DNA of 18,447 nucleotides from Clostridiaceae bacterium (GCA_012727965.1 JAAYFZ010000243.1:1-18447); one strand, 5' to 3'. Positions 1 through 6,863 are shown, counted from the first letter of the stretch. Notes: generated by a model not told the origin, from the sequence alone. Made by a program: numbers and translations.

Positions 1-82
1 GCATCAGAAAAAAGGTAATTGTGACAATTGCCAGCAATGTCAGAAATGATGATATGATTCGCCTGAGCAGGAATCTGGCCAT
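1..82 (-). CDS. Oligopeptide/dipeptide ABC transporter permease, OppB/DppB type (5' end only)
   Basis: Only the first 27 codons lie in the window; the rest runs off the left edge. The reading starts MARFLLRRIISSF and continues into a hydrophobic stretch (LLAIVTITFFLM). A basic -RFLLRRI- start leading straight into the first membrane helix is typical of OppB/DppB-type inner-membrane permeases, which form half of the channel of peptide or nickel ABC importers. The start is set by an AGAGGTG ribosome binding site at 91-97, 8 nt upstream of the ATG. A plausible promoter lies just upstream. Substrate cannot be told from this fragment, and another permease with a similar first helix is possible. 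Confidence 0.6.
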   Translation of the reverse strand, partial: MARFLLRRIISSFLTLLAIVTITFFLM

Positions 83-112
83 ACTATAAACACCTCTTAA
101 TATCTTTTTTTT

Positions 113-142
113 ATTGTACCCTAGATCGAAATAGTACTTCAA
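113..142 (-). promoter_or_regulatory. Predicted sigma-A promoter of the OppB-like gene
   Basis: On the minus strand, TTGAAG (137-142) is separated by 18 nt from TACAAT (113-118). Transcription would start about 25 nt upstream of the start codon, leaving room for the AGAGGTG ribosome binding site. No operator is obvious. Confidence 0.5.
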
Positions 143-520
143 CGAATATTGTACATCTAAAAAGACAAAAATAATACGTTAACAGCAAAAAAACAGTGTG
201 GACAACTGATTGCAAATGCTGAATGCATAGTCACTCTATGACCATAAGAACAGCTGCCAACACCTTTGCTAGTAATATTTCTGAACCAGTCAATGAAAGA
301 GTATAGTTTTAACTAAAAATTATGTCAATCGAAATAATTGATGTTATCGAGCTAAGTCAACTCTAGTTTACGTAATATCCAGATATAATAATATTAATCT
401 TTGCATTATTTTGCATTTATTTAAATCAATATGCTGAATATGACTAATAATATGCAAATTGCGTTTATATATATACACTATTTACAATTCTTGTTGATTA
501 ATATGACAACACATGACAAT
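143..520. other. AT-rich intergenic stretch with no recognised gene
   Basis: This stretch is AT-rich with frequent stops in all frames. The only longer frame, 61 codons from 431 on the plus strand, has no ribosome binding site and a low-complexity Ile/Asn/Thr/Met-rich product, so I do not call it a gene. A small inverted repeat (CATAG-5 nt-CTATG, about 227-241) and the near-repeat TTTGCATTATTTTGCATTTATT region around 400 are visible but not convincing as functional sites. Confidence 0.4.
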
Positions 521-548
521 TTAAAAAGAGACCAGCAATTTGCTGATC
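521..548 (-). terminator. Rho-independent terminator after the ECF S-component gene
   Basis: Read on the minus strand, GATCAGCA pairs with TGCTGGTC (8 bp including one G-U) around a 3-nt AAT loop, followed by TCTTTTT. It lies about 65 nt downstream of the stop codon at 613, so it most likely ends that transcript. Confidence 0.65.
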
Positions 549-612
549 CCATTATCATTCTCCAGAAGAAGAAAGGTCATTTGATTACTACTATATATAC
601 TGCCATGATGTT

Positions 613-1248
613 TTAAACTCTTGCAGAAACTATTTTCTTAACTGTTTTTGCTATGACACTACCTATCACAGTACTGACAACTGCCTCAATCAATGCATTG
701 AATGTAACCAAAACTCCAATTATTGCCAATATACTATCACCAAATTGTCTAAGATAATCTGAATTACCAAAAAACAAAATCAATGAGCCGACAAATAAAA
801 CAGTATTTATCAGCGCTCCGCTTAGAGAAGCAAGTCCATAAGGAATAATGCTTTTGCTGTTTCGATTATAAAGAGCCTTGAAAATTAGTCCAACAGCAAG
901 TCCCATGATTATCCTGGGAACCATTGTCATTATGAAAGTCAGAAAAGGGTTGATTGCAAGCAAAGCCGTGCCAAAAGGATCTAATCCAAAACATTGTGCG
1001 AAACTGGTCGCGCCAAAAACTCCACCTAGGATCGCTCCTGACAAAGGACCGTTAATAATCGCTCCAATTGCTACCGGGATAATTAGAAAGGTGATCGATA
1101 CGGGACCTACTCTTAGATAACCAAGAGGAGTAAAGGCCATCAAGATGATAATGGCAGATAGAATGGCATTTTGGACTAGCAGCAATGTCTTGTCATGAGT
1201 AGTTCTAATTTTTCCTGTCTGCTCTTTCTGATTCGTCGATTGGTTCAT
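613..1248 (-). CDS. ECF transporter S component (substrate unknown)
   Basis: A 211-residue integral membrane protein that looks like the substrate-binding subunit of an energy-coupling factor importer. After a charged N-terminus (about residues 1-20) there are about six hydrophobic segments. The segment FTPLGYLRVGPVSITFLIIP followed by GPLSGAILGGVFGATSF resembles the large ECF S-component family that includes pantothenate and other vitamin binders; such proteins work with a shared EcfAA'T module, absent from this window. The start is taken at the ATG preceded by AAAGGAGA with about 6 nt spacing; the frame stays open 37 codons further upstream but without a ribosome binding site. A terminator follows about 65 nt downstream, so it looks monocistronic. 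The substrate cannot be assigned from sequence alone. Confidence 0.8.
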   Translation of the reverse strand: MNQSTNQKEQTGKIRTTHDKTLLLVQNAILSAIIILMAFTPLGYLRVGPVSITFLIIPVAIGAIINGPLSGAILGGVFGATSFAQCFGLDPFGTALLAINPFLTFIMTMVPRIIMGLAVGLIFKALYNRNSKSIIPYGLASLSGALINTVLFVGSLILFFGNSDYLRQFGDSILAIIGVLVTFNALIEAVVSTVIGSVIAKTVKKIVSARV

Positions 1249-1402
1249 TTTATTCTCCTTTCGCTGTCGCCTTGTGTTAAGTGCAACGCTATACGGTTGA
1301 TTGACCAAATAACAACTGCCAAAACGGATATTGCTGCCAAATGAGGTCAGCTTATCCACAACAGTTTAATTATTAAGCCATATGTATAAATTCCTTAGAG
1401 AC

Positions 1403-1408
1403 ATTATA
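1403..1408 (-). promoter_or_regulatory. Possible -10 element for the ECF S-component gene
   Basis: A perfect TATAAT lies on the minus strand about 155 nt upstream of the ECF start codon. No good -35 hexamer is at the right distance, so the call is weak. If used, it gives a leader of about 150 nt, containing an 8-bp direct repeat (TTTGGCAG twice, at 1334-1341 and 1316-1323) bracketed by a TGACC/GGTCA inverted repeat (1302-1306 and 1345-1349). It lies just upstream of the oppositely directed polymerase promoter. Confidence 0.3.
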
Positions 1409-1410
1409 CA

Positions 1411-1439
1411 TTGGTTTATTATGTTGTGCACGCTATAAT
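1411..1439 (+). promoter_or_regulatory. Predicted promoter of the Y-family polymerase gene, implying a leaderless mRNA
   Basis: TTGGTT (1411-1416), a 17-nt spacer and a perfect TATAAT (1434-1439). The expected transcription start falls about 7 nt after the -10 element, on or next to the A of the ATG at 1447. There is no Shine-Dalgarno sequence between, so the mRNA may be leaderless. No clear Bacillus-type LexA box (GAAC-4 nt-GTTC) is seen. Confidence 0.55.
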
Positions 1440-1446
1440 TGATGAC

Positions 1447-2718
1447 ATGAAACGCACAATTTTTCTTGTTGATATGAACGCATTTTTTGTGTCTTGTGAG
1501 ATGTCTAGAAATCCTGATCTAAGAGGCAGACCTGCAGCAGTTGCGGGTAATCCTCAAAAACGAACAGGTATTATCCTTGCTGCAAATTACGAAGCCCGCA
1601 ACTATGGCATTAGAACAGCTATGACTGTCAACCAGGCTAAACTACTGTGTCCTGATTTATTAACAGTCAGTCCTGATCACGGCTTCTATCAGAACAAATC
1701 AAGAGAGGTTATGAATCTGCTCGAAGAGTACTCTCCAGTTATAGAGCCAAACAGTATCGACGAAGCATGGCTTGACCTCACAGGGTGTGAGTCAATATAC
1801 GAATCGCCAAAGGCTGCAGCAACATTGATCATGGAGCAGATACGGATCAGAATCGATTTATCGTGTTCTATTGGTATTTCTGAAAACAAATTTTTGGCCA
1901 AAATGGCTTCTGAAATGAAGAAACCGATGGGAATAACTGAACTCTGGATTTCAGATATCCAGAGCAAAATGTGGCCTCTTCCTGTTACTTCAATGTATGG
2001 CATTGGTGCCAAAACAGCTGATAAGCTGGCATCTTATGGGATATATACAATTGGCGATCTTGCCAGAACAGGCGCAGAAGCTCTTATAAGTATATTTGGC
2101 AAAAACGGACTCATACTGCATCAACATGCCAATGGTATTGATAATGAACCAGTACAGCCCAGTGTAGAAGATGATATGAAGTCTATCGGCAGATCTGTGA
2201 CTTTGCCTCAAGATATAGATAATCTCGGAATTCTTAGACCGATCCTGATGAGGTTATCTGATGAAGTTGCTGCATCAGCCCGCAAGCATCATGCAAAGGG
2301 CAATGTTGTCAGACTAAATCTAAAATTCAGTGATTTCCATGTGATCAATCGGCAGGAAACTGTCAAATCTACTAATTCCGGTAACGATATTTTTATGACT
2401 GGATATGATCTGCTCAGAAGAAATTGGCAACCAGGCTGGTCTGTCAGGCTAATTGGCATCACTCTCGCAGGGTTTGACCAACCTCGAGCTTCTCAGCAGC
2501 TATCCATATTCGACCTGACTGATCAGAGTGCTATAAATGCCTCGACAACAGATAAAACTATATCATCAGAAGAAATTACAAATCAAAACTGCTCTGATCT
2601 TGATAATATTCTGGACAAAATAAAAGAGAAACACGGTGATGGTGCAATTACCCGTGCTTCTCTTATCAAGTTTAAAAATAAAGCTTTCCCCGGTATGAAA
2701 AGTGATGACCAGGAATAA
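1447..2718 (+). CDS. dinB: Y-family translesion DNA polymerase (DNA polymerase IV / UmuC-like)
   Basis: A 423-residue error-prone polymerase of the DinB/UmuC family, which copies past damaged bases. The palm begins FLVDMNAFFVSCE (about residues 6-18), giving the first metal-binding Asp and the steric-gate FF pair. NSIDEAWLDLTG supplies the second catalytic Asp-Glu pair. SIGISENKFLAKMASEMKKP is the conserved thumb-side palm motif. MYGIGAKTADKLASYGI is the helix-hairpin-helix of the thumb. After the little finger, QLSIF at residues 351-355 matches the sliding-clamp binding motif. The second Asp of the usual DMDxFF is Asn here, as in E. coli UmuC (DVNAFYASCE), so activity is still expected. I start at the ATG at 1447 because homology begins there; an in-frame TTG at 1411 coincides with the -35 element. 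It ends 3 bp from the convergent carD-type gene. Confidence 0.92.
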   Translation: MKRTIFLVDMNAFFVSCEMSRNPDLRGRPAAVAGNPQKRTGIILAANYEARNYGIRTAMTVNQAKLLCPDLLTVSPDHGFYQNKSREVMNLLEEYSPVIEPNSIDEAWLDLTGCESIYESPKAAATLIMEQIRIRIDLSCSIGISENKFLAKMASEMKKPMGITELWISDIQSKMWPLPVTSMYGIGAKTADKLASYGIYTIGDLARTGAEALISIFGKNGLILHQHANGIDNEPVQPSVEDDMKSIGRSVTLPQDIDNLGILRPILMRLSDEVAASARKHHAKGNVVRLNLKFSDFHVINRQETVKSTNSGNDIFMTGYDLLRRNWQPGWSVRLIGITLAGFDQPRASQQLSIFDLTDQSAINASTTDKTISSEEITNQNCSDLDNILDKIKEKHGDGAITRASLIKFKNKAFPGMKSDDQE

Positions 2719-2721
2719 GGA

Positions 2722-3228
2722 TTATGATTTTTGTTCAGAAGTATGTTCAATTATAAAAGGCAGCACTTCTTCTGGCTCAATTTTCAAAACCAGAGCAAAC
2801 TCATCATTGATCAGTGCTTCCGCTCTCTTCTTAAAATCTGTATCCTGAGCAGATAATTTACGGCCGATCTCAGCAAGCTCTTCTTGTCGCTCAGTCAATG
2901 CCTTGATCATAATAAGCAGCTCGTGCTGGTCTGCAATCTGTAATATCTGATTGTATTGATTTCTTCTTGCCTGATTATCGGTGATCCATTCACTATGCTC
3001 CTCAGGGATACTCTCTATTAGAGAAATAACCTGATCACGCTTGAGTAGATTGCGCATTTTCTCTTTGCTCTTATCAGTTGGTGCATAAATAGTTGAGTTT
3101 CTGGCATTCAGAGGGTTGAGAACGAAGTATTCACGCTCATTGGTGCCGTCGAAGTTCTCTGTTCTCCTGTCAGTTATCTGACATACTCCATTGGCCCCAA
3201 AAACGATATAGTCATTGATTTGAAACAT
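2722..3228 (-). CDS. CarD-family transcriptional regulator
   Basis: A 168-residue protein of the CarD/CdnL family, which binds the RNA polymerase beta subunit and stabilises open promoter complexes. The N-terminal portion (about residues 1-60) has the Tudor-like RNA-polymerase-interaction domain signature: FQINDYIVFGANGVCQITD, then a segment leading to REYFVLNPL and STIYAPTD. The remainder (about 70-168) is helical and charged, matching the DNA-contacting C-terminal domain. The start is fixed by a strong AGGAGG, 6 nt upstream. It is convergent with the polymerase gene with only 3 bp between stop codons, and no separate terminator is evident. Its promoter candidate is about 160 nt upstream, giving a long structured leader. 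Which CarD subgroup it belongs to is not settled. Confidence 0.85.
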   Translation of the reverse strand: MFQINDYIVFGANGVCQITDRRTENFDGTNEREYFVLNPLNARNSTIYAPTDKSKEKMRNLLKRDQVISLIESIPEEHSEWITDNQARRNQYNQILQIADQHELLIMIKALTERQEELAEIGRKLSAQDTDFKKRAEALINDEFALVLKIEPEEVLPFIIEHTSEQKS

Positions 3229-3329
3229 ATATTACCTCCTGAGATTTGCCTTCTTATTGAAGGTCAGCAGCAGCTGAGCTGCGGCCTGATTAAAAACTGA
3301 TTAATTTCAAAAATGATGTTATTACTTCT

Positions 3330-3361
3330 ATCTGCGAAACTGTCCGCCAAGACAAGCAGAT
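3330..3361 (-). other. Hairpin in the long 5' leader of the CarD-type gene
   Basis: On the minus strand ATCTGC pairs with GCAGAT (6 bp) and, inside it, TTGTC pairs with GACAG, around a TTGGCG loop with a small TTTC bulge. A second GC-rich self-complementary patch (GCAGC-3 nt-GCTGC) follows nearer the start codon, near 3270-3285. Function unknown; it matches no riboswitch class I recognise. Confidence 0.35.
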
Positions 3362-3388
3362 TAACGAAAGCATTGTCATAACAACGCC

Positions 3389-3397
3389 ATTATATCA
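3389..3397 (-). promoter_or_regulatory. Extended -10 promoter of the CarD-type gene
   Basis: Minus-strand TGATATAAT (TATAAT at 3389-3394 preceded by TGA) forms a good extended -10 element. A TTGACT occurs only 10 nt upstream, too close to act as the -35. Transcription would begin about 150 nt before the start codon, divergent from the T-box promoter at 3437. Confidence 0.45.
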
Positions 3398-3436
3398 CAT
3401 TTTCAGTCAAATTGCACGTTTAATTCGCTTTAGGGG

Positions 3437-3464
3437 TTGACATCTCAAACTATGGTGATAGAAT
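3437..3464 (+). promoter_or_regulatory. Promoter of the trpXYZ operon
   Basis: A perfect TTGACA (3437-3442), a 16-nt spacer and TAGAAT (3459-3464), with TGA immediately before it giving an extended -10. Transcription should start near 3471, about 18 nt before the first T-box stem, so basal transcription should be strong and control is likely by the T-box downstream. Confidence 0.75.
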
Positions 3465-3470
3465 TAAGAA

Positions 3471-3766
3471 TCAATCGAATACAACAAACCTGTGACTGAA
3501 ATTAGTAACTGTACGGGTCATCTCTCAGAGAGCTGTGGATGGTGTGATCACGGTAGAAGGATATGCAGTGAATGGACTCAGGAGGGCGGCCGAATGGAGG
3601 ATATGATTATTCATATCCGTCAGAGGTCCGACGGAAACCGCATCCGTTAACACAGCGGCCGGTATGATAGTACCGGAAACAAGTGGACAGCATTTGATGT
3701 TGTCAATTTGGGTGGTACCGCAGGATAACAGTCTTGTCCCATATTTATATGGGGCGAGGCTTTTTT
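3471..3766 (+). ncRNA. T-box riboswitch, tryptophan specific (UGG specifier)
   Basis: This leader senses uncharged tRNA and controls readthrough into trpXYZ. The T-box core GGGTGGTACCGC is at 3710-3721 (bulge UGGU at 3713-3716). Stem I runs from about 3489 to 3584. Its specifier loop carries the S-turn pair AGUA (5' side) and GAA (3570-3572), followed by UGG (3573-3575) and a purine. The distal arm CTGTG/CACGG closes a GAUGGUGUGAU loop. Between stem I and the core lie hairpins GGATATGA/TCATATCC (3599-3618), CCGTC/GACGG (3617-3634) and CCGGTA/TACCGG (3659-3676, stem III position), and an 8-bp hairpin at about 3686-3704. A terminator follows at 3730-3766. The UGG codon agrees with the downstream tryptophan transporter. 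The UGGU bulge would pair best with an A73 tRNA, whereas bacterial tRNA-Trp usually has G73. Confidence 0.92.
3730..3766 (+). terminator. Leader (attenuator) terminator of the T-box
   Basis: AGTCTTGTCCCATA pairs along its length with TATGGGGCGAGGCT (14 bp including several G-U pairs) around a TTTA loop and runs into TTTTTT (3761-3766). It sits directly after the T-box core and 48 nt before the trpX start, so it is the switchable stop of the riboswitch. Confidence 0.9.
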
Positions 3767-3814
3767 GTTGTCAGGAAACAATCGCCGAATAACAAAAAAC
3801 AGGAGGAAAACAAA

Positions 3815-4777
3815 ATGAAAAAGATTCTGGCAGTACTAACAGCAGCAACACTTATCCTCACAGCGGCAGGCTGTGCCGGACAAGACAAAACAAAAAAGAT
3901 CGGTATATCACAGTTTGGAGAGCATGCTTCTCTGGACAATTGCCGAGAAGGTTTTCTGCAAGGATTACAGGATGCAGGGCTTAAGGAAAATGAAGACTAC
4001 ACAGTCAGTTATCAGAACGCTGGTTTTGATACAGCAATCGCCACTCAGATCGCACAGAACTTCTCTGCCAACAATGTTGACTTGATGTGTGCGATCGCGA
4101 CGCCATCAGCTACTGCGGCTTATGCAGCTGCCGAAGACAAAGACATACCGGTCATCTTCACTGCTATCACAGATCCTGTAGAAGCTAAACTCGATAGCGG
4201 AAATGTAACCGGAACAAGCGACAAATTGCCAGTTGAAGCACAACTTGAGCTGATCAGAACCATGCAGCCGGATGCTGAAACGATTGGCATCCTCTACACT
4301 ACCAGCGAACCTAATTCTGTTTCAGCAATTGCTGAATACGAACAAAAAGCTCCTGACTATGGATTTACGATCGAAGCGCTGGGAGTAACATCTCAGTCAG
4401 AAGTTACATTGGCACTCGATAGTCTTATTGCAAAGGATGTAGACTGTTTTTCAAATCTGACAGATAATAATGTTGTCGGAGTTTTATCTTCAGTTCTGGA
4501 AAAAACAAATGAAGCAAATATACCTGTATATGGCAGCGAAGTCGAACAGGTCAAGATAGGTTGCGTCGCCGCTGCAGGCATTGATTATTTCAAACTCGGC
4601 CAACAGACAGGTCAGATGGCTGCCAAAATCCTGAAGGGTGAGGCCAAGGCTTCTGACATGGATTATGAGACTATTAGTGAATACAGCATATATATCAACT
4701 CCGATTCAGCCGCAGAGCTCGGAATCGATGTACCTGCGGCGATAGCAGATAAGGCGATCGAAGCTGCAGACGCCTAA
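3815..4777 (+). CDS. trpX: Tryptophan ABC transporter substrate-binding lipoprotein (TrpX, COG2984 type)
   Basis: A 320-residue extracytoplasmic binding protein of an ABC importer. Residues 1-19 are a lipoprotein signal peptide with lipobox TAAGC and modified Cys20. The mature part (KKIGISQFGEHASLDNCREG, then ANNVDLMCAIATPSATAAY, VIFTAITDPVEAKL, IPVYGSE, and CVAAAGIDYFKLGQQTGQMA) follows the two-lobed fold of the COG2984 family, whose T-box-controlled members are known as TrpX. The tryptophan assignment rests on this family plus the UGG specifier upstream. The start is set by AGGAGG (3801-3806) 8 nt before the ATG; an upstream in-frame start at 3734 would lie inside the terminator hairpin and is not credible. 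It is first in trpXYZ, followed by an intercistronic hairpin. Confidence 0.88.
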   Translation: MKKILAVLTAATLILTAAGCAGQDKTKKIGISQFGEHASLDNCREGFLQGLQDAGLKENEDYTVSYQNAGFDTAIATQIAQNFSANNVDLMCAIATPSATAAYAAAEDKDIPVIFTAITDPVEAKLDSGNVTGTSDKLPVEAQLELIRTMQPDAETIGILYTTSEPNSVSAIAEYEQKAPDYGFTIEALGVTSQSEVTLALDSLIAKDVDCFSNLTDNNVVGVLSSVLEKTNEANIPVYGSEVEQVKIGCVAAAGIDYFKLGQQTGQMAAKILKGEAKASDMDYETISEYSIYINSDSAAELGIDVPAAIADKAIEAADA

Positions 4778-4797
4778 CAGACAAAATTCCATCAACC

Positions 4798-4830
4798 TTG
4801 CCTCGGATCAGATTATCTGATTCGAGGCAA
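4798..4830 (+). other. Intercistronic hairpin between trpX and trpY
   Basis: TTGCCTCGGATCAGA (4798-4812) and TCTGATTCGAGGCAA (4816-4830) form a 15-bp stem, one pair G-U, with a TTA loop. It is followed by TAAACAACGG rather than a T-run, so it is unlikely to be a full terminator. It most likely protects the 3' end of a processed trpX mRNA or lowers expression of trpYZ relative to the binding protein. Confidence 0.6.
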
Positions 4831-4849
4831 TAAACAACGGAGCACAAGC

Positions 4850-5767
4850 ATGAATAACCTTCTGGATTTATTGATCAGTACACTCACACAGGGCCTAGTC
4901 TACGCGCTATTATCATATGGCGTATACATAACCTACAAGATTCTAGACTTCCCTGACCTCACAGTAGACGGCAGCTTCCCTCTTGGAGCGGCTGTAACAG
5001 CAGTCATGATGACATCAGGATTCAATGCATGGCTGACTCTGCCCGCCTCACTTCTGGCCGGAGCTCTAGCTGGTTTGATTACAGGAATAATTCATGTACG
5101 CTTCAAAGTCCGTGATCTTCTGGCTGGGATTATAACTATGACAGCCTTGTTTTCAATAAATCTGCAAATCGCGGGTTCCAATCTGATCGTTGACAGAAAT
5201 ACAGCAACAATTTTTACCTCTCCGGTCGTAGAAAAAATTCTTGGATCAACCTCTCTGATCACTCGCAAGTTGGTCGTGTCATTGATTATTGTATTACTGG
5301 CAAAAGTCGTGCTCGACCTATACTTCAAAACAAAAAGCGGACTTCTACTGCGCGCCGTCGGCGATAATAGTGTTCTCGTTACATCACTGGCCAAGGATAA
5401 AGGAACGGTCAAAATCATCGGTTTAGTTATATCAAATGCTCTGGTAGCACTCTCTGGCAGCATAGTCTGCCATGAACAAAGGGCCTTTTCCAGTACCATG
5501 GGCACAGGCCAGGTCGTCTTTGGTCTGGCAACAGTTATAATTGGTGCGACCTTGTTCCAGAAATTCGATATCATCAAGGGAACTACAGCAGCTCTGATCG
5601 GCAGTATTGCCTACAAAGCAGTTATGCAGCTGGCGATCAGTCTGGGACTTCCAGCCAACCTGCTCAAGCTGATCACAGCAGTTCTCTTCCTGGCAATTCT
5701 GATATTTGGCAATTACCAGAAGAAAAACGCCGGCAGAATTATTCAGAAAGGTTCATCACATGCTTGA
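4850..5767 (+). CDS. trpY: Tryptophan ABC transporter permease (TrpY)
   Basis: A 305-residue polytopic membrane protein of the BPD_transp_2 permease class (COG4120). About eight to ten hydrophobic segments span the length, starting LLISTLTQGLVYALLSYGVY. Landmarks include ILDFPDLTVDGSFPLGAA near residues 31-48, typical of this family, and RAVGDNSVLVTSLAKDKG near the middle of the C-terminal half, the cytoplasmic loop that contacts the ATPase. It would form the translocation channel with TrpX and TrpZ. GGAG (4839-4842) lies 7 nt before the ATG. Its last codons overlap the trpZ start by 8 nt, pointing to translational coupling. Confidence 0.88.
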   Translation: MNNLLDLLISTLTQGLVYALLSYGVYITYKILDFPDLTVDGSFPLGAAVTAVMMTSGFNAWLTLPASLLAGALAGLITGIIHVRFKVRDLLAGIITMTALFSINLQIAGSNLIVDRNTATIFTSPVVEKILGSTSLITRKLVVSLIIVLLAKVVLDLYFKTKSGLLLRAVGDNSVLVTSLAKDKGTVKIIGLVISNALVALSGSIVCHEQRAFSSTMGTGQVVFGLATVIIGATLFQKFDIIKGTTAALIGSIAYKAVMQLAISLGLPANLLKLITAVLFLAILIFGNYQKKNAGRIIQKGSSHA

Positions 5768-6533
5768 ATTAAGAAATATAACAAAAATATATAATCCTGG
5801 TACGATTACAGAAATGTGTCTATTTGACAGCTTCGATCTGGTCGTTGGTGATGGTGAATTTCTTTCCATAGTCGGCAGCAATGGCAGCGGTAAAACATCA
5901 CTGCTCAATATTATCTGTGGCAGTATACCGATAGAACAAGGTGAAGTTTTGATCGGCGGCGATAATATTGCGAAAATGCAGGATTATAAGCGCTATAACA
6001 AAATTGGTCGTGTTTATCAGAATCCTGCCATGGGTACATGTCCGCATTTGACTATACTGGAAAACATGTCACTGGCGGATAACAAAGGTAAAACCTTCGG
6101 GCTGACTTCAGGAATAAACAAATCACGTAGAAAATTTTACCAGGAGCAGCTGGCGATTCTAGGTTTGGGTCTTGAGAATAAACTGGATATTAAAGTAGGA
6201 TTATTATCAGGTGGTCAGAGACAGGCCTTGGCGCTTATAATGTCCACACTGACGCCTATCGAGTTTTTGATTCTGGATGAACATACTGCGGCGCTTGACC
6301 CAAACACAGCTGAAATCATCATGCAGCTAACTGACAAGGTAGTAAAAGAGAAAAAACTGACAGCAATGATGGTAACACATAATCTGCGCTATGCAGCTGA
6401 ATATGGCAACAGACTGATCATGATGAATAGCGGTGAAATTGTACTTGATCGAGCCGGTCAGGATAAATTAGAAACATCAATTGATGAACTTCTGCAGTTA
6501 TTTAACAAAATAAGCATAGAATGCGGCAACTAA
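5760..6533 (+). CDS. trpZ: Tryptophan ABC transporter ATP-binding protein (TrpZ)
   Basis: A 257-residue ABC ATPase that powers the TrpXY importer. Visible motifs in order: Walker A GSNGSGKTS, Q-loop region VYQNPAMGTCPHLTILENM, signature LSGGQRQALAL, Walker B FLILDEHTAALDP, and H-loop MMVTHNLRYAAEYGNR. The Walker B is followed by His-Thr-Ala rather than the commoner Pro, a variation known in this subfamily. The start is taken at the ATG inside the end of trpY (AGAAAGG upstream); an in-frame ATG further up lies in trpY coding sequence. A strong terminator 8 nt after the stop closes the operon. Confidence 0.9.
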   Translation: MLELRNITKIYNPGTITEMCLFDSFDLVVGDGEFLSIVGSNGSGKTSLLNIICGSIPIEQGEVLIGGDNIAKMQDYKRYNKIGRVYQNPAMGTCPHLTILENMSLADNKGKTFGLTSGINKSRRKFYQEQLAILGLGLENKLDIKVGLLSGGQRQALALIMSTLTPIEFLILDEHTAALDPNTAEIIMQLTDKVVKEKKLTAMMVTHNLRYAAEYGNRLIMMNSGEIVLDRAGQDKLETSIDELLQLFNKISIECGN

Positions 6534-6540
6534 ACAACAA

Positions 6541-6572
6541 GGGGCATCTTCACAGATGCCCCCTAACTTTTT
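6541..6572 (+). terminator. Terminator of the trpXYZ operon
   Basis: GGGGCATCT and AGATGCCCC form a perfect 9-bp GC-rich stem with a TCAC loop, followed by CTAACTTTTT. It begins 8 nt after the trpZ stop. Confidence 0.85.
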
Positions 6573-6614
6573 ACAAAAACTTTTATTAATGTCTGGATCA
6601 TGATTGAATTAACG

Positions 6615-6824
6615 CTATGAACCATCACTAGCAGGTACAACACTAACAATTCCAGTAGCTTGATTATAAACAAATCTGTTTTTGTCATTTTGAATCTCAA
6701 CCGAGCTAGACAACCCAGATATTCCGTTTATCTCGCTAAATTCCGTATCAGTCGCTGGCCAGCCTTGCGCTTCGTCAGGATAGTCCCCTTGATCAGTATA
6801 GTACCTGGTTGCGATATCTGTCAT
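6615..6824 (-). pseudogene. Possible remnant of a type IV pilin-like (pseudopilin) gene, C-terminal part only
   Basis: A 69-codon frame whose product resembles the soluble C-terminal half of type II secretion/competence pseudopilins: DIATRYYTDQGDYPDEAQGWP near the start, an acidic middle, and RFVYNQATGIVSVVPASDG at the end, like the closing beta-strands of such proteins. The N-terminal GFTLIE cleavage motif and hydrophobic helix are missing: an in-frame TGA stands six codons before the first Met, and only about 39 nt separate the frame from the kinase-like gene upstream. There is no good ribosome binding site (only GAAGA close to the ATG). I read it as a 5'-truncated fragment, but a short expressed protein cannot be excluded. 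No other pilus genes are in the window. Confidence 0.4.
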
Positions 6825-6863
6825 AATCTTCGCTAATAATCAATAATATAATTGTGTTTACAA

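Noticed and set aside
431..616. A 61-codon plus-strand open frame
   Set aside because: It has no ribosome binding site, low-complexity composition, and spans the minus-strand terminator of the ECF gene.
1447..1500. DMDxFF to DMNxFF change in the polymerase as a sign of inactivation
   Set aside because: UmuC-type enzymes naturally carry Asn at this position, and the first Asp and the later Asp-Glu pair are intact.
3734..3814. N-terminal extension of trpX from 3734
   Set aside because: It would start inside the T-box terminator, has no ribosome binding site and would ruin the lipoprotein signal peptide.
5092..5577. A 161-codon open frame antisense to trpY
   Set aside because: It lies inside a well-supported permease gene and its product resembles no protein family.
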